Origin: an uncultured Maribacter sp.
GTDB taxonomy: Bacteria > Bacteroidota > Bacteroidia > Flavobacteriales > Flavobacteriaceae
Reading direction: 5' to 3'
Length of the DNA: 64,000 nt
Assembly: GCA_947493885.1 (NCBI GenBank)
Contig: CANLTE010000009.1
Coordinates: 1-64,000 of the forward strand
Made by a program: the position numbers and the translations under genes. The notes under the pieces are model-generated. The model did no database searches, was not told the origin of the DNA, and was given only the letters and a program-made list of their open reading frames with translations. Of this stretch, positions 9,589-17,733 are shown piece by piece (within the stretch, counting starts at the first letter, position 1; the number at the start of each line of letters is the position of its first letter).

Positions 9589-10595
9589 ATATATCTTTTT
9601 TGAATTAATAGGTTAATTAAATCAATTATTCTACTACTGTATCCGGTTTCATTGTCATACCATCCAATGATTTTTACCATTTTACCAATAACAGAGGTCA
9701 TCAGAGAATCAAACGTACAAGAATAACAACTATTGTTTATATCTATTGAAACTATAGGGTCTTTCGTACATTTAAGTATGTTTTTTAACTCATTTTGAGA
9801 TATTTCTTCAAATGTATTGTTAATTTCTTGAATCGTGGTATTTCTTTTAACATTAAAAGTAATGTCCGTTAACGATCCATTTGGAACAGGAACTCTAATT
9901 CCACATCCACCTATAACATCTTTTAAATCAGGGAAAATTTTGGTCAAAGCCTTAGCTGCTCCTGTTGTTGTTGGAATAATTGATTGCGATGCAGCTCTTG
10001 CTCTTCTTAAATCTCTATGCGGTTGATCATGCAAACTTTGATCAGTTGTATAAGAGTGTATAGTGGTAATATAGGCTTGTTCTATTCCACATAAATCATT
10101 TATCACCTTAATCATTGGGGCCGCGTTGTTGGTAGTGCACGAGGCATTGGAAATAATGTGGTCTTCATTAGATATAATATCTTCATTAATACCCATTACA
10201 ACCATTTTTATATTATCATCCGATGGAGGTACGGCTAAAATTACCTTTTTAGCACCATTCTCAATATGGTGATTTAGGATTTTTTGAGTTTTAAATTTTC
10301 CAGTTGCCTCAACTACAATATCAACATTATGTTCACTCCAATTAATATTTTTAGGGTGTTCGTGATTAAGTACAGTGACCTTTTCATCATCAATTAAAAT
10401 ACTGTTCGAATTACTTTCAACAATTTTTTGGAAGCCCCCATGAATGCTGTCATATTTAAGCAAATGTGCAAGGGTTTTTGCATCAGCTAGGTCGTTAATG
10501 GCTACAACCTTTAAGTTTGAGTGCTGGTCTAACAATCTAAATAATGTTCGACCAATTCTTCCAAAACCATTTATTCCTATAGTAACTGGATTCAT
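9585..10595 (-). CDS. gap: Glyceraldehyde-3-phosphate dehydrogenase, type I (divergent paralogue)
   Basis: NAD(P)-dependent oxidation of glyceraldehyde 3-phosphate in glycolysis, or the reverse in gluconeogenesis. Rossmann motif INGFGRIGR at 8-16, active-site SNASCTTN with Cys153, general-base His180 (TTIHSYTTDQ), and C-terminal WYDNETGYS. Two features are less common than in housekeeping enzymes: NNAAPMIKVI after the active cysteine, and a relaxed C-terminus. Flavobacteria often have more than one gap gene, so this may be the secondary copy. It sits 37 bases after lipA and its TGA overlaps the TTG start of the hybrid kinase. Confidence 0.93.
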   Translation of the reverse strand: MNPVTIGINGFGRIGRTLFRLLDQHSNLKVVAINDLADAKTLAHLLKYDSIHGGFQKIVESNSNSILIDDEKVTVLNHEHPKNINWSEHNVDIVVEATGKFKTQKILNHHIENGAKKVILAVPPSDDNIKMVVMGINEDIISNEDHIISNASCTTNNAAPMIKVINDLCGIEQAYITTIHSYTTDQSLHDQPHRDLRRARAASQSIIPTTTGAAKALTKIFPDLKDVIGGCGIRVPVPNGSLTDITFNVKRNTTIQEINNTFEEISQNELKNILKCTKDPIVSIDINNSCYSCTFDSLMTSVIGKMVKIIGWYDNETGYSSRIIDLINLLIQKRYI

Positions 10596-10632
10596 TAAAA
10601 AAGTTTAAGAAGTTGCGTAAATAACTGGGCTT

Positions 10633-11508
10633 TTAGTTAATATGTTTATGTGCTTTATATGAAGAACGTACCAGAGCACCACTTTCAACATGTCTAAAGC
10701 CCATTTTTTTTCCGAGCTCTTCGTATTTCTTAAATTGCTCTGGGAGTATAAATTGTTGAACAGGTAAGTGTTTTTTAGTTGGTTGTAGATATTGTCCTAT
10801 GGTAACCACGTCTACTTTTGCCTTTCGCAAATCTTCCATGGTTTCAATAACCTCTTCTTCTAATTCACCAAGACCAAGCATAATTCCAGATTTTGTTCTG
10901 TTAATACCATTTTCTCTCAGGTATAATAAAACGTCTAGACTTCTTTCATATTTTGCCTGTATTCTAACTTCTCTAGTAAGTCTTTTAACGGTCTCAACAT
11001 TATGAGAAACAACCTCAGGGCTAACCTCAATAATTCTATCTAAATGCCTTTCAATTCCTTGAAAATCTGGAATTAAGGTTTCTAAAGTAGTATTAGGGTT
11101 CATTCTTCGGATAGCTTTAACGGTTTCCGCCCAAATTATAGATCCCATATCTTTAATATCATCTCTATCTACTGAAGTAATTACGGCATGTTTAATTCCC
11201 ATAATTTTGATAGAACGAGCTACCTTTTCAGGTTCTGCCCAGTCTACATCTTCAGGTCTTCCTGTTTTTACTCCACAAAAGCCACATGACCGGGTACATA
11301 TGTTTCCTAAAATCATAAAAGTAGCAGTACCTTCTCCCCAACATTCTCCCATATTAGGACAACTACCTGAAGTACAAATTGTGTGTAAATCGTACTTATC
11401 CACCAAACCTCTTAATTGCGTATATTTTTTACCAGTTGGCAGTTTTACGCGTAACCATTTTGGTTTTCCTTTAGGCGGTGCAACACTTGTTATAGTTTCC
11501 TTACTCAT
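10633..11508 (-). CDS. lipA: Lipoyl synthase
   Basis: Radical-SAM enzyme that inserts two sulfurs into octanoyl groups on lipoyl domains. From ATG 11508 it has 291 residues. The auxiliary 4Fe-4S cluster set is Cys45, Cys50 and Cys56 (CTSGSCPNMGEC), the radical-SAM set is Cys71, Cys75 and Cys78 (CTRSCGFC), and the C-terminal RSSY motif provides the cluster serine. I rejected the TTG start six codons upstream because it lies in the promoter-proximal region and the family starts near MSKET. A -7 box 16 bases upstream supports this start. It is probably the first gene of a lipA-gap-kinase unit. Confidence 0.97.
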   Translation of the reverse strand: MSKETITSVAPPKGKPKWLRVKLPTGKKYTQLRGLVDKYDLHTICTSGSCPNMGECWGEGTATFMILGNICTRSCGFCGVKTGRPEDVDWAEPEKVARSIKIMGIKHAVITSVDRDDIKDMGSIIWAETVKAIRRMNPNTTLETLIPDFQGIERHLDRIIEVSPEVVSHNVETVKRLTREVRIQAKYERSLDVLLYLRENGINRTKSGIMLGLGELEEEVIETMEDLRKAKVDVVTIGQYLQPTKKHLPVQQFILPEQFKKYEELGKKMGFRHVESGALVRSSYKAHKHIN

Positions 11509-11523
11509 TATGCTAATTTGTAA

Positions 11524-11531
11524 CAAATATA
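11524..11531 (-). promoter_or_regulatory. Putative -7 promoter element of lipA (TATATTTG on the minus strand)
   Basis: A perfect TAnnTTTG match on the minus strand, ending about 16 bases before the lipA ATG. The implied leader is around 10 bases. No clear -33 box is visible. Confidence 0.5.
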
Positions 11532-11593
11532 CGAACTTAAAAAAGTACCCTTAATTGTAATTTTGTTGGATAATTAAAATATTAAAGTCTTTG

Positions 11594-12145
11594 TTACTTT
11601 TTTTTAATAACCTCGGCCAGTAATTTTTTAGCTCTTAGTAGTTTTACTTTTACATTATTTATAGGCTCGTTAAGTTGCTCTGCAATAGCTGCATAACTTA
11701 ATTCATGAAAATACCTTAGATTTATTACTTCTTGGTAATTGGGCTTTAACTTTTTAATATTTTGAAGTAAAGATGCGAGGTTTTGTTCAGTAATTAGTTT
11801 ATCCTCCGCAGAAGGAGTGTCGTCTAAAACCTTTACGATGTCATCATTATTATTAGACTGGAAAATACTTTTTTTACGCTTTCGGATTAAGTCAATATGA
11901 ATATTTTTAGAAATGGTGATTAACCATGTACTAAATTTAAAAGACTCGTCATAGGTTTTTATTTTGTCAAAAGCCTTAGAAAATGTTTGAACAGTAATAT
12001 CTTCCGCATCATTTTCGTTTTCAGTTCTTTTTAATTGAAAACCATACACTTCACTCCAAAAGGTGTCTAATAATTTACTAAAGGCAATTTGGCTTCCCAG
12101 TTTTGCTTTTTGAATAATTAGACTTACATCTTCTTTTTTTTCCAA
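11594..12145 (-). CDS. ECF-type RNA polymerase sigma factor
   Basis: 183 residues with sigma-70 region 2 (about 10-85; ENDAEDITVQTFSKAFDKI is the -10 recognition/core-binding segment) and region 4 (about 125-180; helix-turn-helix around YHELSYAAIAEQL and NVKVKLLRAKKLL). It would direct RNA polymerase to a specific stress or envelope regulon. No anti-sigma gene is adjacent: its neighbours are lipA downstream and a small cysteine-rich membrane protein upstream. Its control is therefore not evident from context. A G-run directly upstream at 12151-12157 separates it from the preceding gene by 23 bases, so the two may be cotranscribed. Confidence 0.93.
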   Translation of the reverse strand: MEKKEDVSLIIQKAKLGSQIAFSKLLDTFWSEVYGFQLKRTENENDAEDITVQTFSKAFDKIKTYDESFKFSTWLITISKNIHIDLIRKRKKSIFQSNNNDDIVKVLDDTPSAEDKLITEQNLASLLQNIKKLKPNYQEVINLRYFHELSYAAIAEQLNEPINNVKVKLLRAKKLLAEVIKKK

Positions 12146-12168
12146 ACCAGAGGGGGGGTGATAATAAA

Positions 12169-12378
12169 CTATTTGGTCGTAGAAATTTCGTCTTTTCTAC
12201 AATCCTGTTCGTCAGGCATTTTTCCGCACATGCCACATGCTACTCCTTCTTCATTTAAAAATGGACTTTGACTGGCACAGGTTCCGGCGAATTTTCCATC
12301 TTTTTTAGACCATATTTTTACTGCAATTCCTGCAATTGCTAGAGCTAAAAGGCCTATGGTTAAAATGATAAGTTTCAT
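12169..12378 (-). CDS. Small membrane-anchored cysteine-rich protein, NqrM-like
   Basis: 69 residues. One N-terminal membrane segment (about 3-22) is followed by a basic stretch and a cysteine-rich tail with CAS, CGMCG and a last cysteine near the C-terminus (four cysteines in about 28 residues). This layout, TM plus short tail with C...CxxC...C, resembles NqrM, the small factor needed to mature the Na+-translocating NADH:quinone reductase. The resemblance is by pattern only, and in flavobacterial genomes such genes are usually just called membrane or secreted protein. The ATG at 12378 sits shortly after a perfect -7 element. Lies 23 bases before the sigma factor gene. Confidence 0.75.
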   Translation of the reverse strand: MKLIILTIGLLALAIAGIAVKIWSKKDGKFAGTCASQSPFLNEEGVACGMCGKMPDEQDCRKDEISTTK

Positions 12379-12394
12379 TTTTACTAATTTTCTA

Positions 12395-12402
12395 CAAAGA
12401 TA
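12395..12402 (-). promoter_or_regulatory. Putative -7 element for the small cysteine-rich membrane protein (TATCTTTG)
   Basis: Perfect TAnnTTTG on the minus strand, 17 bases upstream of the ATG at 12378. It lies between that gene and the terminator of the preceding unit, as expected for the start of a new transcript. Confidence 0.5.
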
Positions 12403-12410
12403 TAAAAAAT

Positions 12411-12431
12411 AAAGCCCCGTTTAGGGGCTTT
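12411..12431. terminator. Rho-independent terminator after the sigma/anti-sigma operon
   Basis: AAAGCCCC at 12411-12418 pairs with GGGGCTTT at 12424-12431 around a 5-base loop. On the minus strand it is followed by a run rich in T. It lies 23 bases after the anti-sigma stop codon. Confidence 0.85.
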
Positions 12432-12453
12432 ATTATACTTATATGTAAAAGGA

Positions 12454-13212
12454 TTAGTATTTAATATTAGCCACTTTATTGTCTAATGTAGGACTTAAAT
12501 TGCCTCCTTTAGGCTCAATAGTTATATAGCTTACAGCATTATTGGCATATGGTAACGCTAAAAGCTTTTCTTTGTCAGAAGCCTCTTCGATAATTCCTAA
12601 ATTTATCATTTCTCCATTTACTTCAGCCCACATTTGAAAACATTGATTTTCAGGAAGGTTTGGTAATTTACTAACATTGATGTAAGACAATTTTTTTACA
12701 GGGTTTATATAGGCCACAGCTTTTAATTCTTTAGCTTTTTTGTTTCCTCTAACACTTAATCTCCTTGTTTGTGGATTGTTTAATACAATAAATTGATTAC
12801 GAACATCTTCTAACTGCTGCCTCATATCGGCTTCTAATGTTTTAATCTTATTGTTAACAATAGTATTTTCTTGCTGTAAAGACTGGTTTTGATTCCAGAA
12901 AAAAGAAGCTACTCCTGCAAAAAGTAAGGCAGCAAAACTAGCAGCAACAAGGTATTTTGTAAACTTTTTTCTACCTGCCTGTTCTGTTTTGATGCGCGTG
13001 GTAATCTTGTTTTTAAGACCTTCGGGAGTTTTTATAGCGTACATTTTGGCGAAGCTTTCAAGATTGTCTTGAAGTTCGTTATATGCCTCACGTACTTCTG
13101 GATACATCGCAATGTATCTTTCTACCCTAAGTGTTTCTTCATCGGTAGTAGTATCTAAAAGATACTTTTCTAGTAGGTCCGAGTCTAAAAATATTTTAAT
13201 TTTTTCTTTCAT
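12454..13212 (-). CDS. Membrane anti-sigma factor, RskA-like
   Basis: 252 residues from ATG 13212. The N-terminal cytoplasmic part (about 1-85) is the zinc-less anti-sigma fold (YLLDTTTDEETLRVERYIAM). A single membrane segment follows (about 90-110), then a coiled-coil stretch and an extracytoplasmic RskA domain ending in TIEPKGG...SPT. It would hold the adjacent ECF sigma factor inactive at the membrane until a signal triggers release. It starts 31 bases after the sigma stop, and the pair ends in a terminator. I did not use the TTG seven codons upstream because the family begins near MKEKIKIF. Confidence 0.9.
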   Translation of the reverse strand: MKEKIKIFLDSDLLEKYLLDTTTDEETLRVERYIAMYPEVREAYNELQDNLESFAKMYAIKTPEGLKNKITTRIKTEQAGRKKFTKYLVAASFAALLFAGVASFFWNQNQSLQQENTIVNNKIKTLEADMRQQLEDVRNQFIVLNNPQTRRLSVRGNKKAKELKAVAYINPVKKLSYINVSKLPNLPENQCFQMWAEVNGEMINLGIIEEASDKEKLLALPYANNAVSYITIEPKGGNLSPTLDNKVANIKY

Positions 13213-13243
13213 TACAATTAGATTTAGCGACAATTTTAGATTA

Positions 13244-13777
13244 CTAATCAGGATCGTAAATTTTCTTTAGTTCACGCAAACCAATTTTTAATCTTGATTT
13301 TATGGTGCCCAACGGAATATCTAGTTCATCACTAGCTTCTTGTTGTGTCATTCCTTCAAAAAATAAGGCTTCAAGTACTATTTGGTACTTGTTTTCTATT
13401 TTTTTAAGGTTTTCTTTTACATCCATAAATTCTGGACGTGTACTATTAACACCTAGTGTATATACGTCAGAAACATCCATTTGGATTTCTTTGGTTGTTT
13501 TTGTGTTTACACTTCGGAGTTTATCAATTGCAGTGTTTCGCGTAATTCTAAATAGCCAAGTAAATAATTTGGCTTTGCTTGAGTCATATGAATCAGATTT
13601 TTTCCAAATTTTCACAAAACTTTCCTGGAGAACGTCTTGTGCAAGCTCTTCATCTCTAACCACTTTTAAAGCAACCCCAAAAAGTGTATCACCATAGTGT
13701 TCATATAATAACGATATGGCTTTGTCATTACGTTCATGTAGTAATTCTACAATGTGTTTTTCAAGAAGTACGCTCAT
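13244..13777 (-). CDS. ECF sigma factor paired with an RskA-like anti-sigma factor
   Basis: 177 residues. Region 2 spans about 15-85 (EELAQDVLQESFVKIWKK, then LFTWLFRITRNTAIDKLR) and region 4 about 115-172 (FFEGMTQQEASDELDIPLGT). The domain order and the downstream anti-sigma gene resemble the SigK/RskA type. It is likely autoregulated as a two-gene operon. A near match to the -7 consensus (CAAACTAA on the plus strand at about 13794) lies upstream but has one mismatch. Confidence 0.93.
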   Translation of the reverse strand: MSVLLEKHIVELLHERNDKAISLLYEHYGDTLFGVALKVVRDEELAQDVLQESFVKIWKKSDSYDSSKAKLFTWLFRITRNTAIDKLRSVNTKTTKEIQMDVSDVYTLGVNSTRPEFMDVKENLKKIENKYQIVLEALFFEGMTQQEASDELDIPLGTIKSRLKIGLRELKKIYDPD

Positions 13778-13956
13778 TAATTAATAGTGCTCAAACTAAA
13801 TTAGATATTAAAGCATCCATTTTATGGATTTACTTCGTATATGCTTTAAACGCTAATTTATTAATTTGATTGTTATAGCCTTGCTATATAATTAAAATTG
13901 ATAAAATAAATGTGCAACTGGTTATTGCGCATTTAGTTTTTTGGTTGGTTTGGTAT

Positions 13957-13984
13957 AACCTCTGCTGATTTTTCAGTAGGGGTT
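13957..13984. terminator. Hairpin beginning at the murB stop codon
   Basis: AACCTCTGCTGA at 13957-13968 pairs over all 12 positions (two G-U wobbles) with TCAGTAGGGGTT at 13973-13984, with a 4-base loop. It overlaps the murB TAA. On the minus strand it is not followed by a T-run, so it may be an RNA-stabilising 3' hairpin or an atypical terminator. The T-rich side faces the plus strand, where no gene reads in. Confidence 0.55.
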
Positions 13985-14999
13985 ATTTTATAATATTTAC
14001 TTCTGGAGTTATTGTTATTTTGTACTTTTTATTTACATCCCTTATGATAGTATGGGCTAAATTTAAAATATCTTCACCTGTTGCATTTCCATAATTAACA
14101 AGAACTAAAGCTTGTTTTTTATGTACCCCAGCATCTCCAAAACGTTTTCCTTTATAACCGCATTGCTCTATTAGCCACCCAGCAGGAACTTTGTATTCGT
14201 TTTCAGAAATTTTATAAAAAGGAGCGTTTTCATTTGCTTTTATAAAGGAATCAAATACTGTTTTTTGCAATACAGGATTTTTAAAAAAACTACCGCTATT
14301 TCCTAATATTTTAGGGTTAGGTAGTTTACTTTCTCTAATAGCAATTACCGCATCTGAAACATTTTTCGGAGTAGGGTTTTTAATTCCTTTTTTATCTAGC
14401 TCCTCCTGAATAGAACCATAGCTTGTATTTATGTTATGATTATGTTTTGTAAGCCTTAAAGTAATTGAGGTAATAATAAAGCTGCCTTTACCTTCATTTT
14501 TAAAATAAGAATCACGATAACCAAAATTACAATCCTGTTTACTAAATTCTTTCAAGGTTTGATTAGCAATATTCATTGCCTCACAGGAAACAAAATTATC
14601 TTTTAATTCAACCCCGTAAGCACCTATGTTTTGAATAGGAGCTGTACCTGAATTGCCAGGAATTAAAGACATGTTTTCTAACCCTCCATAACCTTGGTTA
14701 AGTGTCCATAAAATCATGTCATGCCAATTTTCACCAGCCATAACCTTTATTGTTACATGATTTTCGTCTTCAGAAATAACAGTAATTCCTTTAAGATTAA
14801 TATGTATTACTAAAGCATCAATATCTTTGGTGAGCAGCATATTGCTTCCTCCGCTAATTATAAATTTTGAAGGGTAATTTTCTAGCAAGAGCGCTTTTTT
14901 TAAATCATCAATACTTGCTACTTCACAGAGAAATTTAGCTTTAACATCAATGCCAAAGGTATTATATGATTTAAGAGAAACGTTATTTTGAATTTGCAT
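13983..14999 (-). CDS. murB: UDP-N-acetylenolpyruvoylglucosamine reductase
   Basis: FAD enzyme of peptidoglycan precursor synthesis that reduces UDP-GlcNAc-enolpyruvate to UDP-MurNAc. FAD-binding part: FIISGGSNMLLT near 50 and PGNSGTAPIQNIGAYG near 115-130. Substrate domain: NSGSFFKNP, whose serine is the catalytic proton donor. The C-terminal PEVNII supplies the conserved glutamate. 338 residues matches the E. coli-type (type I) enzyme. Its ATG overlaps the aminotransferase stop by one base (TAATG), so the two are translationally coupled. Confidence 0.97.
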   Translation of the reverse strand: MQIQNNVSLKSYNTFGIDVKAKFLCEVASIDDLKKALLLENYPSKFIISGGSNMLLTKDIDALVIHINLKGITVISEDENHVTIKVMAGENWHDMILWTLNQGYGGLENMSLIPGNSGTAPIQNIGAYGVELKDNFVSCEAMNIANQTLKEFSKQDCNFGYRDSYFKNEGKGSFIITSITLRLTKHNHNINTSYGSIQEELDKKGIKNPTPKNVSDAVIAIRESKLPNPKILGNSGSFFKNPVLQKTVFDSFIKANENAPFYKISENEYKVPAGWLIEQCGYKGKRFGDAGVHKKQALVLVNYGNATGEDILNLAHTIIRDVNKKYKITITPEVNIIK

Positions 15000-16189
15000 T
15001 AATCGTTGTAACTTTTTAAAGCTTCTTTTAAAATATGTACAGCTTTTTTTAAACTTTTTTGTTGGAGAACATACGCAATTCTAACCTGATTTAGTCCCAA
15101 TCCGTTAGTAGCATAAAACCCTCCTGCTGGAGCAACCATTACTGTTTCACCATCAACATCGAAATTTTCAAGAAGCCATTGGGCAAAATTATCTGCGTTT
15201 TTTACTGGCAATTCTGCAATACAGTAAAAGGCGCCTTGTGGTTTTGCAACCTTTACACCTTCAATTTGTTTTAATTCCTCAACGAGGAAATTTCTTCGAC
15301 CTACATATTCTTCAATTACCTCATCAAAATAGTTTTGAGGAGTGTCTAATGCGGCTTCACTTGCAATTTGAGCATATGTAGGAGGAGATAACCTTGCTTG
15401 TGCAAATTTTAAAGTGGTGGAGATAACATCTTTATTTTTTGAGATTACAAAACCAATTCGAGCACCGCACATGCTATATCTTTTTGAAACAGAATCTATA
15501 ACAATGGCATTTTCTTTAAGGTCTAATTCTTGAAGAATAGAGTAGTGCTCTTTTTCATCATAAACAAACTCTCTGTAAACTTCATCGGCGATTAAAAACA
15601 AATTATGTTTTTTTACAATTTGTGCAAGTTTTTTAATCTCATCTTTACTATACAAATACCCAGTTGGGTTGTTTGGGTTGCAAATAAGAATCGCCTTTGT
15701 TTCAGGAGTTATAAGTAATTCAAAATCTTCAATTGCTGGAAGAGCAAAATTATTTTCTATTTTAGAAACAACAGGAACAACCTTTACTCCTGAGGCAACT
15801 GCAAAACCATTGTAATTAGCATAAAAAGGCTCTGGAATTATAATTTCATCGCCTATATCGGCTATGGTTCCAATAGCAAAAGAAAGTGCTTCTGAACCGC
15901 CTGTGGTTACAACTATGTCGCCAGCAGCAATGTTAATTTCATGTTTTGCATAATAACCCGCAATTTTTTCCCTGTACGTTTCAGACCCCTCTGTTCTACC
16001 GTATGCAACAATGTCTAAGTCATTATTTTTTACAGCATCCAAGGCAACTTGTGGTGTTTTTATGTCTGGTTGACCAATATTTAGATGAATAACCTTTATA
16101 CCTCTTTTTTTAGCCTCCTCAGCATATGGTACCAATTTGCGAATTGGTGATTCCGGCATTAACTGGCCTTTTTTAGATATTAGTGGCAT
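14999..16189 (-). CDS. Class I/II PLP-dependent aminotransferase, aspartate aminotransferase-like
   Basis: 396 residues, fold type I. NPNNPTG at 171-177 and the ADEVY motif at 201-205 contact the pyridoxal phosphate ring, Lys236 (DSVSKRYSMCGARIGF) forms the Schiff base, and the C-terminal arginine near NQVRIAY binds the substrate carboxylate. Relatives act on aspartate or aromatic and branched amino acids, so the exact substrate is not settled by sequence. It is the first gene of a two-gene unit with murB. I see no clear -7 element in the 150-base gap to the divergent protease gene. Confidence 0.92.
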   Translation of the reverse strand: MPLISKKGQLMPESPIRKLVPYAEEAKKRGIKVIHLNIGQPDIKTPQVALDAVKNNDLDIVAYGRTEGSETYREKIAGYYAKHEINIAAGDIVVTTGGSEALSFAIGTIADIGDEIIIPEPFYANYNGFAVASGVKVVPVVSKIENNFALPAIEDFELLITPETKAILICNPNNPTGYLYSKDEIKKLAQIVKKHNLFLIADEVYREFVYDEKEHYSILQELDLKENAIVIDSVSKRYSMCGARIGFVISKNKDVISTTLKFAQARLSPPTYAQIASEAALDTPQNYFDEVIEEYVGRRNFLVEELKQIEGVKVAKPQGAFYCIAELPVKNADNFAQWLLENFDVDGETVMVAPAGGFYATNGLGLNQVRIAYVLQQKSLKKAVHILKEALKSYND

Positions 16190-16339
16190 ACATTAAAAAT
16201 TTTACACAAAAATGAGGAATCATTGCGGATATAACAATTATTAAAGCTTTAATTTATAATTAGTCAGAATGTTAAAAGTCTAGGTTTTTTGTAGGAAATT
16301 AGGTAGATTTAAAGTGTTCAGAAATTAATAATTGTTGTT

Positions 16340-17677
16340 TTGAAAGGATATATTTCATTTATTTTGGTTGCGTTTACTTGTGCAATTAGTTTTGCGCAGG
16401 TGCCAGGATATAATTTACCTGAGCATCAAAAGTTTCAGAAAGTAAGGTTCGAGTTAATTAATAACCTTATCGTAATGCCGATTACAGTTAATGGAGCAAA
16501 ATTGTCTTTTATTTTGGACTCTGGCGTTAGTAAGCCTATACTTTTTAATCTTACTAATAATGACTCTCTTCAGGTTAATAATGTTTCTGAAATTACAATA
16601 AAGGGTTTGGGAAATGGAGAGCCTATTAAAGCCTTAAAATCAAGAGGAAACATTTTTTCCATAGGTAATGTTCGTAACTGGAATCAGGAGCTTTACGTTG
16701 TTATGGATAAATCTATGAATTTTTCACCTAGTTTGGGTGTACCCGTACATGGTATTATAGGATTTGATTTGTTTAGAGATTTTATTGTGGATATCAATTA
16801 TTCCGCAAAAACAATAAAACTTTATAATCCTAAAAAGTATGTATACAAAGAAAACAAGAGAGTTGAAACCTTGCCATTAATTATTAAAGGAAGAAGGTCA
16901 TATGTTGAAGCAAATGTTTTAGTGGAGAATGAACCAGATGTTCCTGTTAAAATGTTAATGGATACAGGAAGTAGTGATGCTGTATGGCTTTTGAAAGATC
17001 AACTTCTAGAGTTGCCGGATAAAAATTATAAAGATTTTTTAGGAAAGGGATTAAGTGGCGAAATTTATGGAAAACGTACTAAAATTAAACGAATATCTAT
17101 AGGAAGGTTTTCTTTCTTTGATGCAAAAACTGCATTCCCAGATTTGGAAGCGTTTTCTAATAAAATAATTTCTGGGCGCAATGGTAGCTTGGGTGGAGAA
17201 ATGTTATCCAGATTTAATATTGTTTTTGATTACCGTGGAAAAAAAGTTTCATTTAAAAAGAATAAAAACTTCTCAAAACCTTTTCAATATAACTTAAGCG
17301 GAATAGAATTACAACATAATGGAATACGCTATGTTGCCGAGAGTTTAGCTGCAAATAAAAGTGTTAATGTTGTTTTAAGCAGTGACTCTAAAGAAAGTTT
17401 TGGCAATGTGCAGTTACTTTTTGAAAATAATACGAGATTAAGTGTTGTTCCAGAAATTGTAGTTTCCGCAATTAGGGCAGGTAGCCCTGCAGAATCTGCG
17501 GGTTTACGAAAAGGCGATATTATTTTATCTGTAAACGGAAAAAGTGTACATACCTATAAACTTCAAGAAATTATGCATATGCTTAACCAAAAAGAAGGTA
17601 GAAAGGTTAGAGTGCAAATACACCGATATAGCAGTGAGCTAATGTTTACAATGCATTTAAAAGATTTGTTCAAATAA
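16340..17677 (+). CDS. Secreted aspartyl protease-like protein with PDZ domain
   Basis: 445 residues. A signal peptide (1-20, ending FAQ) is followed by two retropepsin-like halves, each with its own catalytic-type motif: DSG at 60-62 (FILDSGVSK) and DTG at 208-210 (LMDTGSSDAVW). A C-terminal PDZ domain lies at about 365-435 (AGLRKGDIILSVNGK). This is the architecture of the bacterial aspartyl protease/PDZ family seen in Bacteroidetes; a periplasmic or surface protease role is inferred. The start is TTG at 16340: an in-frame stop lies at 16310-16312 and no ATG occurs before the signal peptide, so TTG is the only sensible start. It ends in a bidirectional terminator. Confidence 0.88.
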   Translation: MKGYISFILVAFTCAISFAQVPGYNLPEHQKFQKVRFELINNLIVMPITVNGAKLSFILDSGVSKPILFNLTNNDSLQVNNVSEITIKGLGNGEPIKALKSRGNIFSIGNVRNWNQELYVVMDKSMNFSPSLGVPVHGIIGFDLFRDFIVDINYSAKTIKLYNPKKYVYKENKRVETLPLIIKGRRSYVEANVLVENEPDVPVKMLMDTGSSDAVWLLKDQLLELPDKNYKDFLGKGLSGEIYGKRTKIKRISIGRFSFFDAKTAFPDLEAFSNKIISGRNGSLGGEMLSRFNIVFDYRGKKVSFKKNKNFSKPFQYNLSGIELQHNGIRYVAESLAANKSVNVVLSSDSKESFGNVQLLFENNTRLSVVPEIVVSAIRAGSPAESAGLRKGDIILSVNGKSVHTYKLQEIMHMLNQKEGRKVRVQIHRYSSELMFTMHLKDLFK

Positions 17678-17679
17678 AA

Positions 17680-17709
17680 AAAGTCCTAACAATTAATTGT
17701 CAGGACTTT
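17680..17709. terminator. Bidirectional terminator between convergent genes
   Basis: AAAGTCCT pairs with AGGACTTT, and ACAATT with AATTGT inside it, with one internal mismatch. A-run on the left, T-rich on the right. It serves both the protease gene and the DUF1573 gene. Confidence 0.9.
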
Positions 17710-17733
17710 AATTTTTTCATTAAGGTATAAAAA

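Noticed and set aside
13302..13697. 131-residue frame antisense to the ECF sigma factor
   Set aside because: It is explained by codon bias of the sigma gene and has no promoter or motif.
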